Shown piece by piece: positions 41,426 through 50,065 of a stretch of DNA of 64,000 bases (its first letter is position 1; every line of letters begins with the position of its first letter). The notes beneath the pieces were generated by a model. That model was given only the letters and a program-made list of their open reading frames with translations. It had not been told where the DNA came from and searched no databases. A program made the position numbers and the translations under genes. This DNA comes from Peptococcaceae bacterium UBA4068 (GTDB taxonomy: Bacteria; Bacillota; Dehalobacteriia; UBA4068): contig DFZA01000007.1 of NCBI GenBank assembly GCA_002382665.1, positions 162,348 to 226,347 on the forward strand, read 5' to 3'.

Positions 41426-42280
41426 TTATATCTTAGAGAGATTTTTGGCAGCATCAACCAGATGTTTAGCCAGACAACTGGTGGTAACAGTGCCAATACC
41501 TCCAGGTACCGGCGTAATTTGCGCCACCTTTTCCACAACAGCGTCAAAGTCGACATCACCGCAAAGTTTTCCATCTTGGTCTACATTGATACCCACGTCT
41601 ATTACTATCTGTCCGGATGAAATAAAATCACTGCCAATCATTTTTGCCGAACCTGCAGCAGCAATTACAATATCAGCATCGCGTACTGTTTGCGCTAAAT
41701 CTTTGGTACGGGTATGACAAATGGTTACTGTTGCATGGCGCTGCAGCAAAAGAATCGCCAACGGTTTACCGACAACCATGCTGCGGCCAATTAAAGTTAC
41801 TTTTTTGCCGGTCAGATCAAAACCGTAAAAATCAAGCAATTCAATTACTGCCTCAGGCGTACATGGTGGATAGCCGCCGCTATCACCGGCAAATAATTTA
41901 GCTATATTAATTGGCGTCAGGCAATCAACGTCTTTGATAGGATCGAGATGATATTTGATAACATTTTCATCGATCTGTTTCGGCAAAGGACGGAAGACCA
42001 ATACGCCGTGGACTTCTTTATCTTCATTTAGTTTGCGCAGTTCTCTAATAAAATCACCCTGTTCGACATTTTGCGGTAATTCCACTACGTTAAGGCCTAT
42101 TCCTAAGTCACCAAAACGCTTTTTGGCACTGTTTTCGTAAGCAATATCATCAGCTTTGGCGCCACAGCGCACAATCACCATCAACGGCGCAATTCCGTGA
42201 GATTTCAGATTGGCTACTTCGGCTAATAATTCTTCTTTAATGGCTGCTACAACCGCATTACCCTTCAATAATTTTTCCAT
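41426..42280 (-). CDS. folD: Methylenetetrahydrofolate dehydrogenase / methenyltetrahydrofolate cyclohydrolase
   Basis: A 284-residue bifunctional folate enzyme interconverting 5,10-methylene- and 10-formyl-THF. Signatures are YENSAKKRFGDLGI (catalytic lysine in the YxxxK arrangement), GGYPPCTPEAVIELL and the NAD(P) fold VTLIGRSMVVGKPLAILLLQ. It follows the cyclodeaminase gene by 9 nt, forming a two-gene one-carbon unit. Confidence 0.96.
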   Translation of the reverse strand: MEKLLKGNAVVAAIKEELLAEVANLKSHGIAPLMVIVRCGAKADDIAYENSAKKRFGDLGIGLNVVELPQNVEQGDFIRELRKLNEDKEVHGVLVFRPLPKQIDENVIKYHLDPIKDVDCLTPINIAKLFAGDSGGYPPCTPEAVIELLDFYGFDLTGKKVTLIGRSMVVGKPLAILLLQRHATVTICHTRTKDLAQTVRDADIVIAAAGSAKMIGSDFISSGQIVIDVGINVDQDGKLCGDVDFDAVVEKVAQITPVPGGIGTVTTSCLAKHLVDAAKNLSKI

Positions 42281-42289
42281 AACGGCCTC

Positions 42290-42916
42290 CTATTTCCTTA
42301 CAGCGTTTGTCACATCATTAACCACTTTATCCGCGCGCTGTGTCCATTCGCCTAACAATTCATCAACTTTATCATCAAGTTGAGCTGCATATTCCCGCTC
42401 TTTCATCAAGGCCGTATTGATATAAACATTGAGCGAAGCGCCAATCAGCGCGCTGCGGCAAAATGTTGCGCCCACGCCGACATCAGAAATTACCATTCGC
42501 GAACCTTTTTTCGCCAGCTCTTCAAGCAAAACTATCGTTTCTGTAACCTTTTCCATAATTTCTAACGGTACCGCGCTAGCATCATGCAAGCATTTCTCCA
42601 TGACCTGCTCGCGCAGCGCGATTTCATTGGGAGTATCCTTGGGCAGCCCATAAGCTTTGGCCAGCGGCGCGAATACCCTAGCATCGGCATTGACCAATTC
42701 TTCAAACTGCAGCCGCAGCTGTTGGGCATCGGCTAAGATCCGTTCAATATCTTCCTGGTATTCGGCATACTTCTTTTTGCCGGAAGTTAGATTGGCAACC
42801 ATGCTAGCTAATGCCGTAGATAGAGCCGCGCAAAATGCACTGGCTCCGCCACCGCCTGGGGTCGGATCCCCTGATGCCAACTTGCTTAAAAATTCCTTAC
42901 AGCTTGCTTGTAACAT
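42290..42916 (-). CDS. fchA: Formiminotransferase-cyclodeaminase family protein (FchA-like)
   Basis: A 208-residue cyclodeaminase domain, the stand-alone C-terminal half of FTCD, which converts 5-formimino-THF to 5,10-methenyl-THF plus ammonia. Signature GDPTPGGGGASAFCAALSTALASMVANLT is near residue 15, followed by mainly helical sequence (LVNADARVFAPLAKAYGLPKD; SDVGVGATFCRSALIGA). In purine- and histidine-fermenting clostridia FchA feeds the folate pool; here its pairing with folD supports the same link. The formiminotransferase partner is not in the window. Confidence 0.88.
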   Translation of the reverse strand: MLQASCKEFLSKLASGDPTPGGGGASAFCAALSTALASMVANLTSGKKKYAEYQEDIERILADAQQLRLQFEELVNADARVFAPLAKAYGLPKDTPNEIALREQVMEKCLHDASAVPLEIMEKVTETIVLLEELAKKGSRMVISDVGVGATFCRSALIGASLNVYINTALMKEREYAAQLDDKVDELLGEWTQRADKVVNDVTNAVRK

Positions 42917-42975
42917 TTGATCTGTCCTCCAAGATTATTACTATAACAAAGGGCATGTATTTTATTGTATCAACT

Positions 42976-43004
42976 TTAAAATAGCTGCCCAAATGAGCAG
43001 CTAT
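42976..43004 (-). terminator. Terminator overlapping the nusB stop
   Basis: Minus strand ATAGCTGC/GCAGCTAT (42997-43004, 42981-42988) with TTTTAAAG tail; the upstream arm includes the nusB TAG. Confidence 0.75.
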
Positions 43005-43435
43005 ACTTCGCTATCTTCAGTATCGGTATCAGGTGGTTTAATTTCATGTACATATATGCTGTCTAATATACCATTAACAAATTTGGCGCTTTGATCATCA
43101 GAAAATTTTTTGGCCAATTCAACTGCTTCATTGATAACTATATTTGCTGATATTTCTTTACAGAAAAACAACTCATAGATGCCTAAACGCAATATACTCT
43201 TGTCAATATTGGTAAAACGGTTTATATCCCAGCCACGGGCATATTTTTGAATCTTTTGGTCAATGACCTCTAAATTTTCCTCAACACCTTTAATCAATGA
43301 TACAACAAACTCAGCGTTTTCTCCAGAAAGTTCCGCTTCGTCAAGTGTTAATATTGTCATGTCCCAATCATTGTCGCCCACATCGCGTTGAAACAGCATT
43401 TGCAGCGATGTTTCTCGTGCTTTGCGTCTACCCAT
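43001..43435 (-). CDS. nusB: Transcription antitermination factor NusB
   Basis: A 144-residue all-helical NusB (GRRKARETSLQMLFQRDVGD at the N-terminus; NIDKSILRLGIYELFFCKEISANIVINEAVELAKKFSDDQSAKFVNGILDSI at the C-terminal half). It works with NusE on rRNA antitermination. It closes the asp23-amaP-DUF2273 group, an arrangement common in Clostridia. Confidence 0.95.
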   Translation of the reverse strand: MGRRKARETSLQMLFQRDVGDNDWDMTILTLDEAELSGENAEFVVSLIKGVEENLEVIDQKIQKYARGWDINRFTNIDKSILRLGIYELFFCKEISANIVINEAVELAKKFSDDQSAKFVNGILDSIYVHEIKPPDTDTEDSEV

Positions 43436-43447
43436 TATGCCAACCTC

Positions 43448-43666
43448 TTAATCTTTAAATAGTTTTTCCATCGATTCTTTAATGTTGACTTTTTCATCAA
43501 TTTTTTTGCCTATATATAAACCAATGAATATACAAATAAAGATAAATATCGTTTTCCAAAAGCCGACGCCGATCACAAGCAAGGCAAAGAACAGTGCAAC
43601 GATAATACCGACAATCTTTCCTTTGTTGTTATTCCAGATTTCCAACCACAAAGAATACCAATCCAT
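43448..43666 (-). CDS. DUF2273 small membrane protein
   Basis: 72 residues with two closely spaced hydrophobic helices (GKIVGIIVALFFALLVIGVGFW, TIFIFICIFIGLYIG) and a charged C-terminus. Members regularly sit beside amaP and asp23 and are thought to help anchor envelope-stress Asp23 complexes; the function is not proven. Confidence 0.85.
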   Translation of the reverse strand: MDWYSLWLEIWNNNKGKIVGIIVALFFALLVIGVGFWKTIFIFICIFIGLYIGKKIDEKVNIKESMEKLFKD

Positions 43667-43685
43667 CAGCGCACCCTCCTTTGAG

Positions 43686-44228
43686 TTAATGCTTGTCCAA
43701 CTTATTTGCTACGTTAGCAATCACAATCTTGATCTCGGACACACTAATACCGGTCATTGCCTTTAGCGTTTGTTCTACTGACTGATGTACCGCCGTGGTA
43801 ATTTGCGGGAAATTCCCCTCCTGCGGCAGTGTCAGGTATAGACAAATAATCACACCTTCGCTAGAGTTGTAAATCCGCGTTTTTACATCTTTGACTTGAG
43901 GGTTGTCCATCGCGGCTTTCTTAACCACACTATCTACGGCAGTAGAACTGATATTAACAGAAATACCCTCATTGGTAGCTACTTTGATCATCGGCGAACC
44001 GCTTTTGCGCAAAAAGGCCGCAAATAAACCGATAATGCCTAAGACCAATAATATAACCACCACACCAATTACCGGCCAAAAATAGTCACCACTAAGAAAT
44101 ACTAACTGAAATTTTCCCAACCAGAATGAGGCTACCCCCTGATTAATATTGCAAATAAAAACAAGTGTAGCCAAGGCGACTAAGGCCAATCCTCCAAGTA
44201 TCAATAATATGCGTCTGAAAATTACCAT
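43686..44228 (-). CDS. amaP: Alkaline shock response membrane anchor protein AmaP
   Basis: A 180-residue protein with two N-terminal membrane segments (ILLILGGLALVALATLVFICNI and FWPVIGVVVILLVLGIIGLFAAFL) and a cytoplasmic Asp23-like domain (ISVNISSTAVDSVVKKAA..., CLYLTLPQEGNFPQITTAVHQSVEQTLKAMTGISVSEIKI). ATG at 44226-44228 after GGGG is favoured over 44249. It anchors Asp23, encoded just upstream, at the membrane. Confidence 0.85.
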   Translation of the reverse strand: MVIFRRILLILGGLALVALATLVFICNINQGVASFWLGKFQLVFLSGDYFWPVIGVVVILLVLGIIGLFAAFLRKSGSPMIKVATNEGISVNISSTAVDSVVKKAAMDNPQVKDVKTRIYNSSEGVIICLYLTLPQEGNFPQITTAVHQSVEQTLKAMTGISVSEIKIVIANVANKLDKH

Positions 44229-44279
44229 GCTATCGCCCCGCTTTCTCATACTGAACTAATACAAAACTAATCGAATAAT

Positions 44280-44678
44280 TTACTGCTCGGTGGGCTCAGG
44301 TTGTTCCTGAGGAAACGCCACGCCTTGAACATGTACATTAACGGCATTTGCATGCAACCCGGTCATGGTTTCCACTGCCTCTTTTATGCTCTCCTGTACT
44401 TCTGTCGCGACTTTTGTGATAGAGGAACCATATTCGATAATAATGTAAGCATCAATAGTTGTATTATCTTCACCAACCACGACTTTGACGCCTTTTGTAA
44501 GATTCTTGCGGCCTAACAACTCGGCAATACCGCCGGCAACACCGCCGCTCATTCCGGTAACCCCGGCAATTTTGGAAGCCGCTAAACCGGCAATAGTCGC
44601 AACAACATCGTTGGCAATTTTAACCGAACCAATAGGACTGTCTCCAACAACTTTTTCTTCAATATTTTCAGTACTCAT
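44280..44678 (-). CDS. Asp23/Gls24 family envelope stress protein
   Basis: A 132-residue Asp23 domain: GSVKIANDVVATIAGLAASKIAGVTGMSGG, then the ribbon EDNTTIDAYIIIEYGSSI and VQESIKEAVETMTGLHANAVNVHVQGV, ending in a Glu/Pro/Gln tail. Non-enzymatic scaffold at the membrane, induced by cell-wall or alkaline stress in related bacteria. First gene of the unit; GGAGGGG precedes the ATG. Confidence 0.93.
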   Translation of the reverse strand: MSTENIEEKVVGDSPIGSVKIANDVVATIAGLAASKIAGVTGMSGGVAGGIAELLGRKNLTKGVKVVVGEDNTTIDAYIIIEYGSSITKVATEVQESIKEAVETMTGLHANAVNVHVQGVAFPQEQPEPTEQ

Positions 44679-44761
44679 ATGATCCCCTCCTTATTTAAAT
44701 TAAATCAGGTAAATCAATATAATTGTTAAATTTTGTCTTAAATATCTATTAGTATCTCTAA

Positions 44762-44790
44762 ATTATAGCAAATAATAACAAAAATAACAA
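44762..44790 (-). promoter_or_regulatory. Promoter of asp23-amaP-DUF2273-nusB
   Basis: Minus strand TTGTTA (44785-44790), 17-bp spacer, TATAAT (44762-44767) with extended TGC. It separates this unit from the spoIIIA operon. Confidence 0.75.
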
Positions 44791-44798
44791 CTTATTTA

Positions 44799-45365
44799 TT
44801 ATTTGTCTATAACAAATATTTTATCATAGCTATATCCGCTAACGTTTGCTCCGATATCGGCGGCTTGTGTAGCTTTGGTATCGTCGAGTTTGGCAGATAC
44901 CACCATCGTTAGCTTTTCGTCCGTCATGGTGACCACCGCTTCTCCTAAACCTTTGGCTTGCAAAAGCATCTCCGCTTCTAATTCACACTCCATATAATTT
45001 GCAATGGCCATTTTACGCGCCTGGGCTTGGGCTCTTGTTGTGGCGTCGGTAGCCTCGTCTTTAATAATACCATCCAATAATGATATTTCCTTGTCACGGG
45101 CGCTGTCACGTTCCATCCGATAAGAGGCAAAAAATTCGGCGTCACTATCGGTTTTATTACTAGTGCTATCCGCCGTGCTTACGCTATCATTAGGTTCCGG
45201 CATTTGATTATCATCAAGATTGACAACCGGAGCTTCGGCAGTGAGGCTTCCCTTTAGCTCGCTTTGGCTAAGATCGTAGGCAAACACTGCTAACGCTATC
45301 ACCATCAATATTATTATTGCCTTCTTGCGTAAAGATTTATTGCCGTTTCGATATTTATTTTGCAT
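44799..45365 (-). CDS. spoIIIAH: Stage III sporulation protein AH
   Basis: 188 residues with one N-terminal transmembrane helix (AIIILMVIALAVFAYDLSQ) and an external domain of the YscJ/FliF type (AQARKMAIANYMECELEAEMLLQAKGLGEAVVTMTDEKLTMVVSA). In Bacillus it forms a ring in the mother-cell membrane and binds forespore SpoIIQ, part of the feeding channel. Last gene of the operon, 96 nt after spoIIIAG; AAAGGAGG precedes the ATG. Confidence 0.93.
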   Translation of the reverse strand: MQNKYRNGNKSLRKKAIIILMVIALAVFAYDLSQSELKGSLTAEAPVVNLDDNQMPEPNDSVSTADSTSNKTDSDAEFFASYRMERDSARDKEISLLDGIIKDEATDATTRAQAQARKMAIANYMECELEAEMLLQAKGLGEAVVTMTDEKLTMVVSAKLDDTKATQAADIGANVSGYSYDKIFVIDK

Positions 45366-45461
45366 AACAAATCCTCCTTTAATGGTTTATATAAGGTGAG
45401 CATCAATTCACAGCTATTTACAAAATATGTTGCAACAAATGAAACAATAACACCCGTTATT

Positions 45462-46049
45462 TTATTGAGCCGGTAAAACTTCGACCTGATAAGCGCAGAT
45501 CCCCAATAATTGTTGCACTGCTTTGGATAGCTGTTCGCAGATAACTGCATTATCAGCTCCCTCAGCAACAACCAAAACGCCTGCGATCTGCGGCATTACT
45601 GTTTTCACTTCCACCGGCTGGTCATTGGCAGAGGCCAACTGCTCACTTTTGGTTGTTTCCTTGCTTTGAGTATTACTATCTGTAGTAACCTCCTGCGTTG
45701 TGTTACTGGTGCTTTCAGAATCTTGCAGATATTGGGTTGATTCACTCTCGCTGAATCTGACGGCAACGCTGACTTTTCCTGCACCTTTGATAGTACTTAA
45801 GATCGCGGCCAGTTTAGTTTCCAGTTGCTCTTCCTGAGTGTCAGCAACCTTTTGATTTGTTGAACTTTCGGTAGTTTTACTATTACTATCACTTTTATCA
45901 TCTCCTATCGAGGTAAAATTCATCAGCACAATTCCTATCAGCAATATCACTCCCAAGCGTATAAACAATTTTCGCTCTTTATCGCTTAGGCCTGATAGGC
46001 GACTGAAGATACCTTTAATTTTGTTTTTATGTTCGGTGTTATTCTCCAC
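45462..46049 (-). CDS. spoIIIAG: Stage III sporulation protein AG
   Basis: A 195-residue single-pass protein (LFIRLGVILLIGIVLMNFT) with an external ring-building domain containing SVAVRFSESESTQYLQDSES, a Ser/Thr/Gln-rich insertion (about residues 105-140) and VKTVMPQIAGVLVVAEGADNAVICEQLSKAVQQLLGI. SpoIIIAG forms a large ring in the channel. Overlaps spoIIIAF by 11 nt. Confidence 0.94.
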   Translation of the reverse strand: MENNTEHKNKIKGIFSRLSGLSDKERKLFIRLGVILLIGIVLMNFTSIGDDKSDSNSKTTESSTNQKVADTQEEQLETKLAAILSTIKGAGKVSVAVRFSESESTQYLQDSESTSNTTQEVTTDSNTQSKETTKSEQLASANDQPVEVKTVMPQIAGVLVVAEGADNAVICEQLSKAVQQLLGICAYQVEVLPAQ

Positions 46050-46596
46050 TGCTTACATCTTCCTTATCTTTATTAATATCAACTGCATCGACCAAACTAC
46101 AACTGATGATCCCCTCATCAATCGCCATAAAACCGGCAATAGTACTGCGTACCTTTTGGCAGACCGCGGAATCGATTGCTACCAACGACACAGTTACCTG
46201 CTTTACCTGACCGCTGGTAGAATCAAGTTCAACTTTGACCTCAGCTTGCTGTACGTTAATATTTACTAATGCCAGTGACTTTATCTGCTGCTCAAGCTGC
46301 TGCCGGTAATCATCATTGGCATCCTCGCTCAACGTTTGCGCCAAAGCATCACCCTTGGCAAGAACATCGGCAGTTTGATCGGCATAATCGCTGCTGTCAT
46401 AAAGCGATCCCCAATCACTACCATTAAATAACTTCAGCACGGGGTTAAGAATAACCAGCAACACCAGTAGACCCATCAGCAGGCGTACAAATCTATGAAG
46501 AGTTCCTGAAGGCAGCAATAGCTCAACAAAAGAATTAATAAGAACTACTACAGCTAAATTACCGATTGTTTCTTTAAGTACAATCAAACCTCTCAC
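46039..46596 (-). CDS. spoIIIAF: Stage III sporulation protein AF
   Basis: 185 residues with two N-terminal membrane helices (LAVVVLINSFVELLLPSG, FVRLLMGLLVLLVILNPVL) and an external ring-building-like domain (IKSLALVNINVQQAEVKVELDSTSGQVKQVTVSLVAI). The GTG at 46594-46596 is used; a TTG four codons in (46585-46587) is possible. Three nt after spoIIIAE. Confidence 0.92.
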   Translation of the reverse strand: MRGLIVLKETIGNLAVVVLINSFVELLLPSGTLHRFVRLLMGLLVLLVILNPVLKLFNGSDWGSLYDSSDYADQTADVLAKGDALAQTLSEDANDDYRQQLEQQIKSLALVNINVQQAEVKVELDSTSGQVKQVTVSLVAIDSAVCQKVRSTIAGFMAIDEGIISCSLVDAVDINKDKEDVSSGE

Positions 46597-46599
46597 CGC

Positions 46600-47790
46600 C
46601 TAGCGCATCATCATTGATATATTACCGGCGCCAATCACAACAGCTAAAACAAAGAAGAAAAACAAACAACAAATCGCTGTCACCGCAAAGATTGCTATCA
46701 GGGAACTGCCCATACCGTTGATCGCTTCAGCTAATTGATCTTCTCCCAGCGGTTGAATCAAAGCTGCGGTCAGGCGATAAATAATAGCCTGCACCAGTAT
46801 TTGCACGGCAGGTAGCGCACAGAGTGTCAACAAAACCACTACTCCAGCGACACCGATAATATTTTTCAATTGCAGCGCCGTTCCCAGCACGCTATCAAGC
46901 GCATCCGCCAGTGAACGTCCCACAACCGGTATAAAGATGCCGCTGGCGGTTTTTGCCGCCTTGATCGTTAATCCGTCAAATGAAGCGGTTGCTACCCCTA
47001 AAATGCCGATCAAGGCCATGAAAACCGCCGTCATAATACCCATAACCCCCAGGCCTACATCCTGAAACAAACGCGCTAATTTATCGATATTAAAACGCGG
47101 CGATATATGGCCAAGTAAACGGAGAATTGCCGATAAATAGATCAGCGGAAAAATGAAATTATTAATCAAATTAACCATCAGCGCCAATGCTGTCAATATC
47201 AATGGATTAACTATGGCAACAGTACTGGCGCCACCCATCGCGGCTAATAATGGCATGAGAATCGGTATCACCGCGTAAAGAAAATCGCTCATTGAGGTAA
47301 TTGCATCTTTTGAAGAACCAAGTACCATTGAAAAAGTTGATAACGCAATGCCGGTTAAAACCAGATAAACAACAGCGCGGCTTAATAGCGCAATATCGCT
47401 TTTCTCAAAGCTGTCCTTGATAGCGCTTAAAAGCAAACAGATGACCGCTAAAACTATCAATTGTCCTATTAATACAGTATTTGCGGCCGCTTCGTCGAAG
47501 AACATTGCTACTAACAAATCAGGTACCATTGAAGCATCGAGACTGATATCGCCGCTTAGTAATTGCTGCCACCAATCGGTAAAGCTGAAATCCTTAAGGT
47601 ATTTGTCCAGAGTACCATCAAGCTGCTTTAGGTATTCATCTATCGCTTCCGTATCGGTAGTAGCGGCAATTTCTTCGGTTGTTTTCTGAGTGTCCACTGC
47701 CTGATCGGTTGTTTTTGAAGTTTCAGCTGTCACCGGTAGAGGCAACAATATCATCAGCGCAATGACAATGGCTGTAATCCGCGCTCTCAT
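46600..47790 (-). CDS. spoIIIAE: Stage III sporulation protein AE
   Basis: A 396-residue polytopic membrane protein with a signal-like N-terminus (ITAIVIALMILLPLPVTAE) and at least seven helices, e.g. AAMGGASTVAIVNPLILTALALMVNL and GVATASFDGLTIKAAKTASGIFIPVVGRSLADALDS, both family-specific. It resembles the FliP/FliQ-FlhB-like export apparatus of the feeding channel. Starts within the spoIIIAD stop (4-nt overlap). Confidence 0.95.
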   Translation of the reverse strand: MRARITAIVIALMILLPLPVTAETSKTTDQAVDTQKTTEEIAATTDTEAIDEYLKQLDGTLDKYLKDFSFTDWWQQLLSGDISLDASMVPDLLVAMFFDEAAANTVLIGQLIVLAVICLLLSAIKDSFEKSDIALLSRAVVYLVLTGIALSTFSMVLGSSKDAITSMSDFLYAVIPILMPLLAAMGGASTVAIVNPLILTALALMVNLINNFIFPLIYLSAILRLLGHISPRFNIDKLARLFQDVGLGVMGIMTAVFMALIGILGVATASFDGLTIKAAKTASGIFIPVVGRSLADALDSVLGTALQLKNIIGVAGVVVLLTLCALPAVQILVQAIIYRLTAALIQPLGEDQLAEAINGMGSSLIAIFAVTAICCLFFFFVLAVVIGAGNISMMMR

Positions 47791-48188
47791 TGGAGTAACC
47801 TCAGTACCGACTGTAACAACGCCGAAGCAATAGGCATTGCCAGGAGCATGATAGCAACTTTAGCGGCAATTTCCACTTTAAGTGCGATTGCCCCCTGCCC
47901 GGCATCGCGGCAAAGCTGTGCTCCGAATTCGGCAATATAAGCGATGCCAATAACTTTTATTACGACAACGAAGTAATAACTGTTAAGACCGCTTTTCAGC
48001 GCTATGTTTTCGAATAAAGAAATCAACTCCGAAAACGACGGCAACAGCCTTAAGAATATGATAGCGCCGGTAGCCAATGCCGCTATTACTGCCAATACAG
48101 GCAATTTACTCTGTTGAAGGAAAACGCTGATGATGGCAGCAATTACCGCCAATGCTATTATCGGTATGATTGCTGCAATTGAACTCAT
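47787..48188 (-). CDS. spoIIIAD: Stage III sporulation protein AD
   Basis: A 133-residue membrane protein with four predicted helices, including AAIIPIIALAVIAAIISVFLQ and VIGIAYIAEFGAQLCRDAGQGAIALKVEIAAK, which is the family signature. Stator-like channel component. 12 nt after spoIIIAC. Confidence 0.94.
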   Translation of the reverse strand: MSSIAAIIPIIALAVIAAIISVFLQQSKLPVLAVIAALATGAIIFLRLLPSFSELISLFENIALKSGLNSYYFVVVIKVIGIAYIAEFGAQLCRDAGQGAIALKVEIAAKVAIMLLAMPIASALLQSVLRLLQ

Positions 48189-48200
48189 GGTTTCTCACTC

Positions 48201-48401
48201 CTAATATAGCTTAAATACTGCCTCGACACCGTTAAAAAGCTCCTTAATAATCGGTAATACCTTTATCAACCCTATAGACACGCCAACCACCAATGTTAAA
48301 TAAGCAAATTCGTCGCGGCCGGCTTGTTTTAAAAAAGTATGCAATATCGTAACAGCGATTGCCAGCGCAGTCAGAAAAAAGATAATGCTTGCGTCCCCCA
48401 T
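48201..48401 (-). CDS. spoIIIAC: Stage III sporulation protein AC
   Basis: 66 residues with two helices (ASIIFFLTALAIAVTILHTFLKQAGRDEFAYLTLVVGVSI), related in sequence to the start of SpoIIIAD. GGAGGATATTT precedes the ATG. Confidence 0.94.
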   Translation of the reverse strand: MGDASIIFFLTALAIAVTILHTFLKQAGRDEFAYLTLVVGVSIGLIKVLPIIKELFNGVEAVFKLY

Positions 48402-48413
48402 AAATATCCTCCT

Positions 48414-48923
48414 TTATATAAACATCAGTACCAATACAGCGCCAACCGACCAGCCGATATTTTTCCAGATTTTACCCCAGGAAGCATATTGCTCCTTAGC
48501 TTCAGACTCGGCGCTTTGCAACCGCAGGCGGATTAATTCGATTTTTTTTAGCTGATCATCACAATCCGATAATCCCAATCCCGAAGAAAGATCAGCTAAT
48601 ATTTGTCGGTCTGTGCTGCTAATTGCCAGTTGGTTTTCTGCTATACTCTGTGTAAAAGCTTCTGCGGCGCTTAAACCTTCACCATTAACTAACAAATCTG
48701 CCGCCGCGGTGAATACAACACTACCATGACCAGCCGCCAGTGCAGCTTGATTTAACGCTTGCGGCAATGGCGTGGCGGCAAAGCCAACCTCCCGTTCCAA
48801 AGCCAGTAACCCCTGTTGCAATTGGCTCAAACAAATCTGCCGCTGTTGTAATTTGCAGGCAAACAAACGGCCAATGCCAGTGCTTGCAATAATAATCAAT
48901 ACCGCGCCGATAACCTTCAGCAT
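48414..48923 (-). CDS. spoIIIAB: Stage III sporulation protein AB
   Basis: 169 residues with an N-terminal helix (MLKVIGAVLIIIASTGIGRLFA), long charged helices (QQRQICLSQLQQGLLALEREVGFAATPLPQAL) and a C-terminal membrane helix (IGWSVGAVLVLMFI). GspF-like assembly factor for the channel. 2 nt after spoIIIAA. Confidence 0.93.
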   Translation of the reverse strand: MLKVIGAVLIIIASTGIGRLFACKLQQRQICLSQLQQGLLALEREVGFAATPLPQALNQAALAAGHGSVVFTAAADLLVNGEGLSAAEAFTQSIAENQLAISSTDRQILADLSSGLGLSDCDDQLKKIELIRLRLQSAESEAKEQYASWGKIWKNIGWSVGAVLVLMFI

Positions 48924-48925
48924 AA

Positions 48926-49882
48926 TTAACCTCCTGCTGCCAGCAGTTGCAAGTTTTGATCGTAAATACCCTCAACGGTTCCGGGGCCGCACCTTCTTGA
49001 CAGTACCACCAGTCGTTGGAACGCTTGGGCCTGCAGTAAAGTGGCGAAAACGGGACGGTCAGCCAATTCCTCGCAAGCGGCGGCGTGGGCTGACGCTACA
49101 ACTTTTACTCCAGCGTTGGCTGCTTCGATCAATGCTGCGGCATCTGCCTCGCTGCCGATCTCGTCGCAAATCAATACTTGCGGCGACATCGAGCGTAATA
49201 ACATCATCAGACCTTCTGCTTTGGGACAACCGTCAAGTATATCACAGCGAATACCTAAATCAAGCTGTGATATACCTCCACGCATGGCGGCAATTTCAGA
49301 ACGTTCGTCAACAATGCCTACGCGCAACGGCTCAGTTAATCTACCGCACGCCAGTTGACGAGCGATATCGCGCAACAGTGTGGTTTTTCCGGCTCGTGGC
49401 GGTGATACTAGCAATGTTGAACAAAGATTGTAATATTTATCAAATAGCGCGGGCAGTAATGATAATGACACATCGTTGACTTGCCGCGCCAGACGCAAAT
49501 TGACGGCAGATATTTCTTTGAGAGTTCGCACCTGTCCCGCCGTTAACACTGCCCGTCCGCACAAACCGGCTCGGTGTCCGCCGGGAAGCGTAATATAGCC
49601 GCGACGCAACTCTTCCTCCAGTGCATAAAACGAGCTTTGTGATAATAAAAGCAGACATTGTTCCATCTCTTTTTTATCAAGGATATGCGCCTGCCGGCTC
49701 TCATCGGTAAGTCCGCCTACGGAGGCAATAAAAGCTTCGTTATCATGAAAACGGCAACTGACCGGTAAATTGAGATTAAGGCGGATTTCCTCCAGCCCTT
49801 GCCATTCAACCGGCGTCAGAGGTGTTAACAGCGACCGTAGCGAAGGCGGTATGTACGGAAGAATTTGCATTGCAACGGACAT
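48926..49882 (-). CDS. spoIIIAA: Stage III sporulation protein AA (ATPase)
   Basis: A 318-residue secretion-type AAA ATPase. Walker A is LVSPPRAGKTTLLRDIARQL and the following GIVDERSEIAAMRGG and VLICDEIGSEADAAAL are the other nucleotide-site segments. Start set at ATG 49880-49882 (MSVAMQILPYIPPSLR) after a GGGGGGG site; a reading to 49972 adds 30 residues that overlap the upstream terminator. First gene of the spoIIIA operon, normally under sigma-E; I could not mark a sigma-E promoter with confidence. Confidence 0.95.
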   Translation of the reverse strand: MSVAMQILPYIPPSLRSLLTPLTPVEWQGLEEIRLNLNLPVSCRFHDNEAFIASVGGLTDESRQAHILDKKEMEQCLLLLSQSSFYALEEELRRGYITLPGGHRAGLCGRAVLTAGQVRTLKEISAVNLRLARQVNDVSLSLLPALFDKYYNLCSTLLVSPPRAGKTTLLRDIARQLACGRLTEPLRVGIVDERSEIAAMRGGISQLDLGIRCDILDGCPKAEGLMMLLRSMSPQVLICDEIGSEADAAALIEAANAGVKVVASAHAAACEELADRPVFATLLQAQAFQRLVVLSRRCGPGTVEGIYDQNLQLLAAGG

Positions 49883-49958
49883 TGGCTTTGCCCCCCCTAA
49901 ACAATTGTTATAGATTATCCGGTTACTCAATTCTATTTTTAAAAGGACAGGTTTAGAA

Positions 49959-49993
49959 CAAAAAAAAGTCACAACCTGATCAGGTTGTGACTT
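49959..49993 (-). terminator. Terminator after glmS
   Basis: A perfect palindrome AAGTCACAACCTGA/TCAGGTTGTGACTT (49966-49993) with a minus-strand T run. Separates glmS from the spoIIIA operon. Confidence 0.92.
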
Positions 49994-50065
49994 ATATTAA
50001 TTATTGAAGTTTTTTCCTAAAATTAAACAAATATAATAATCTAAATTACTGTTATTCTAATTAAC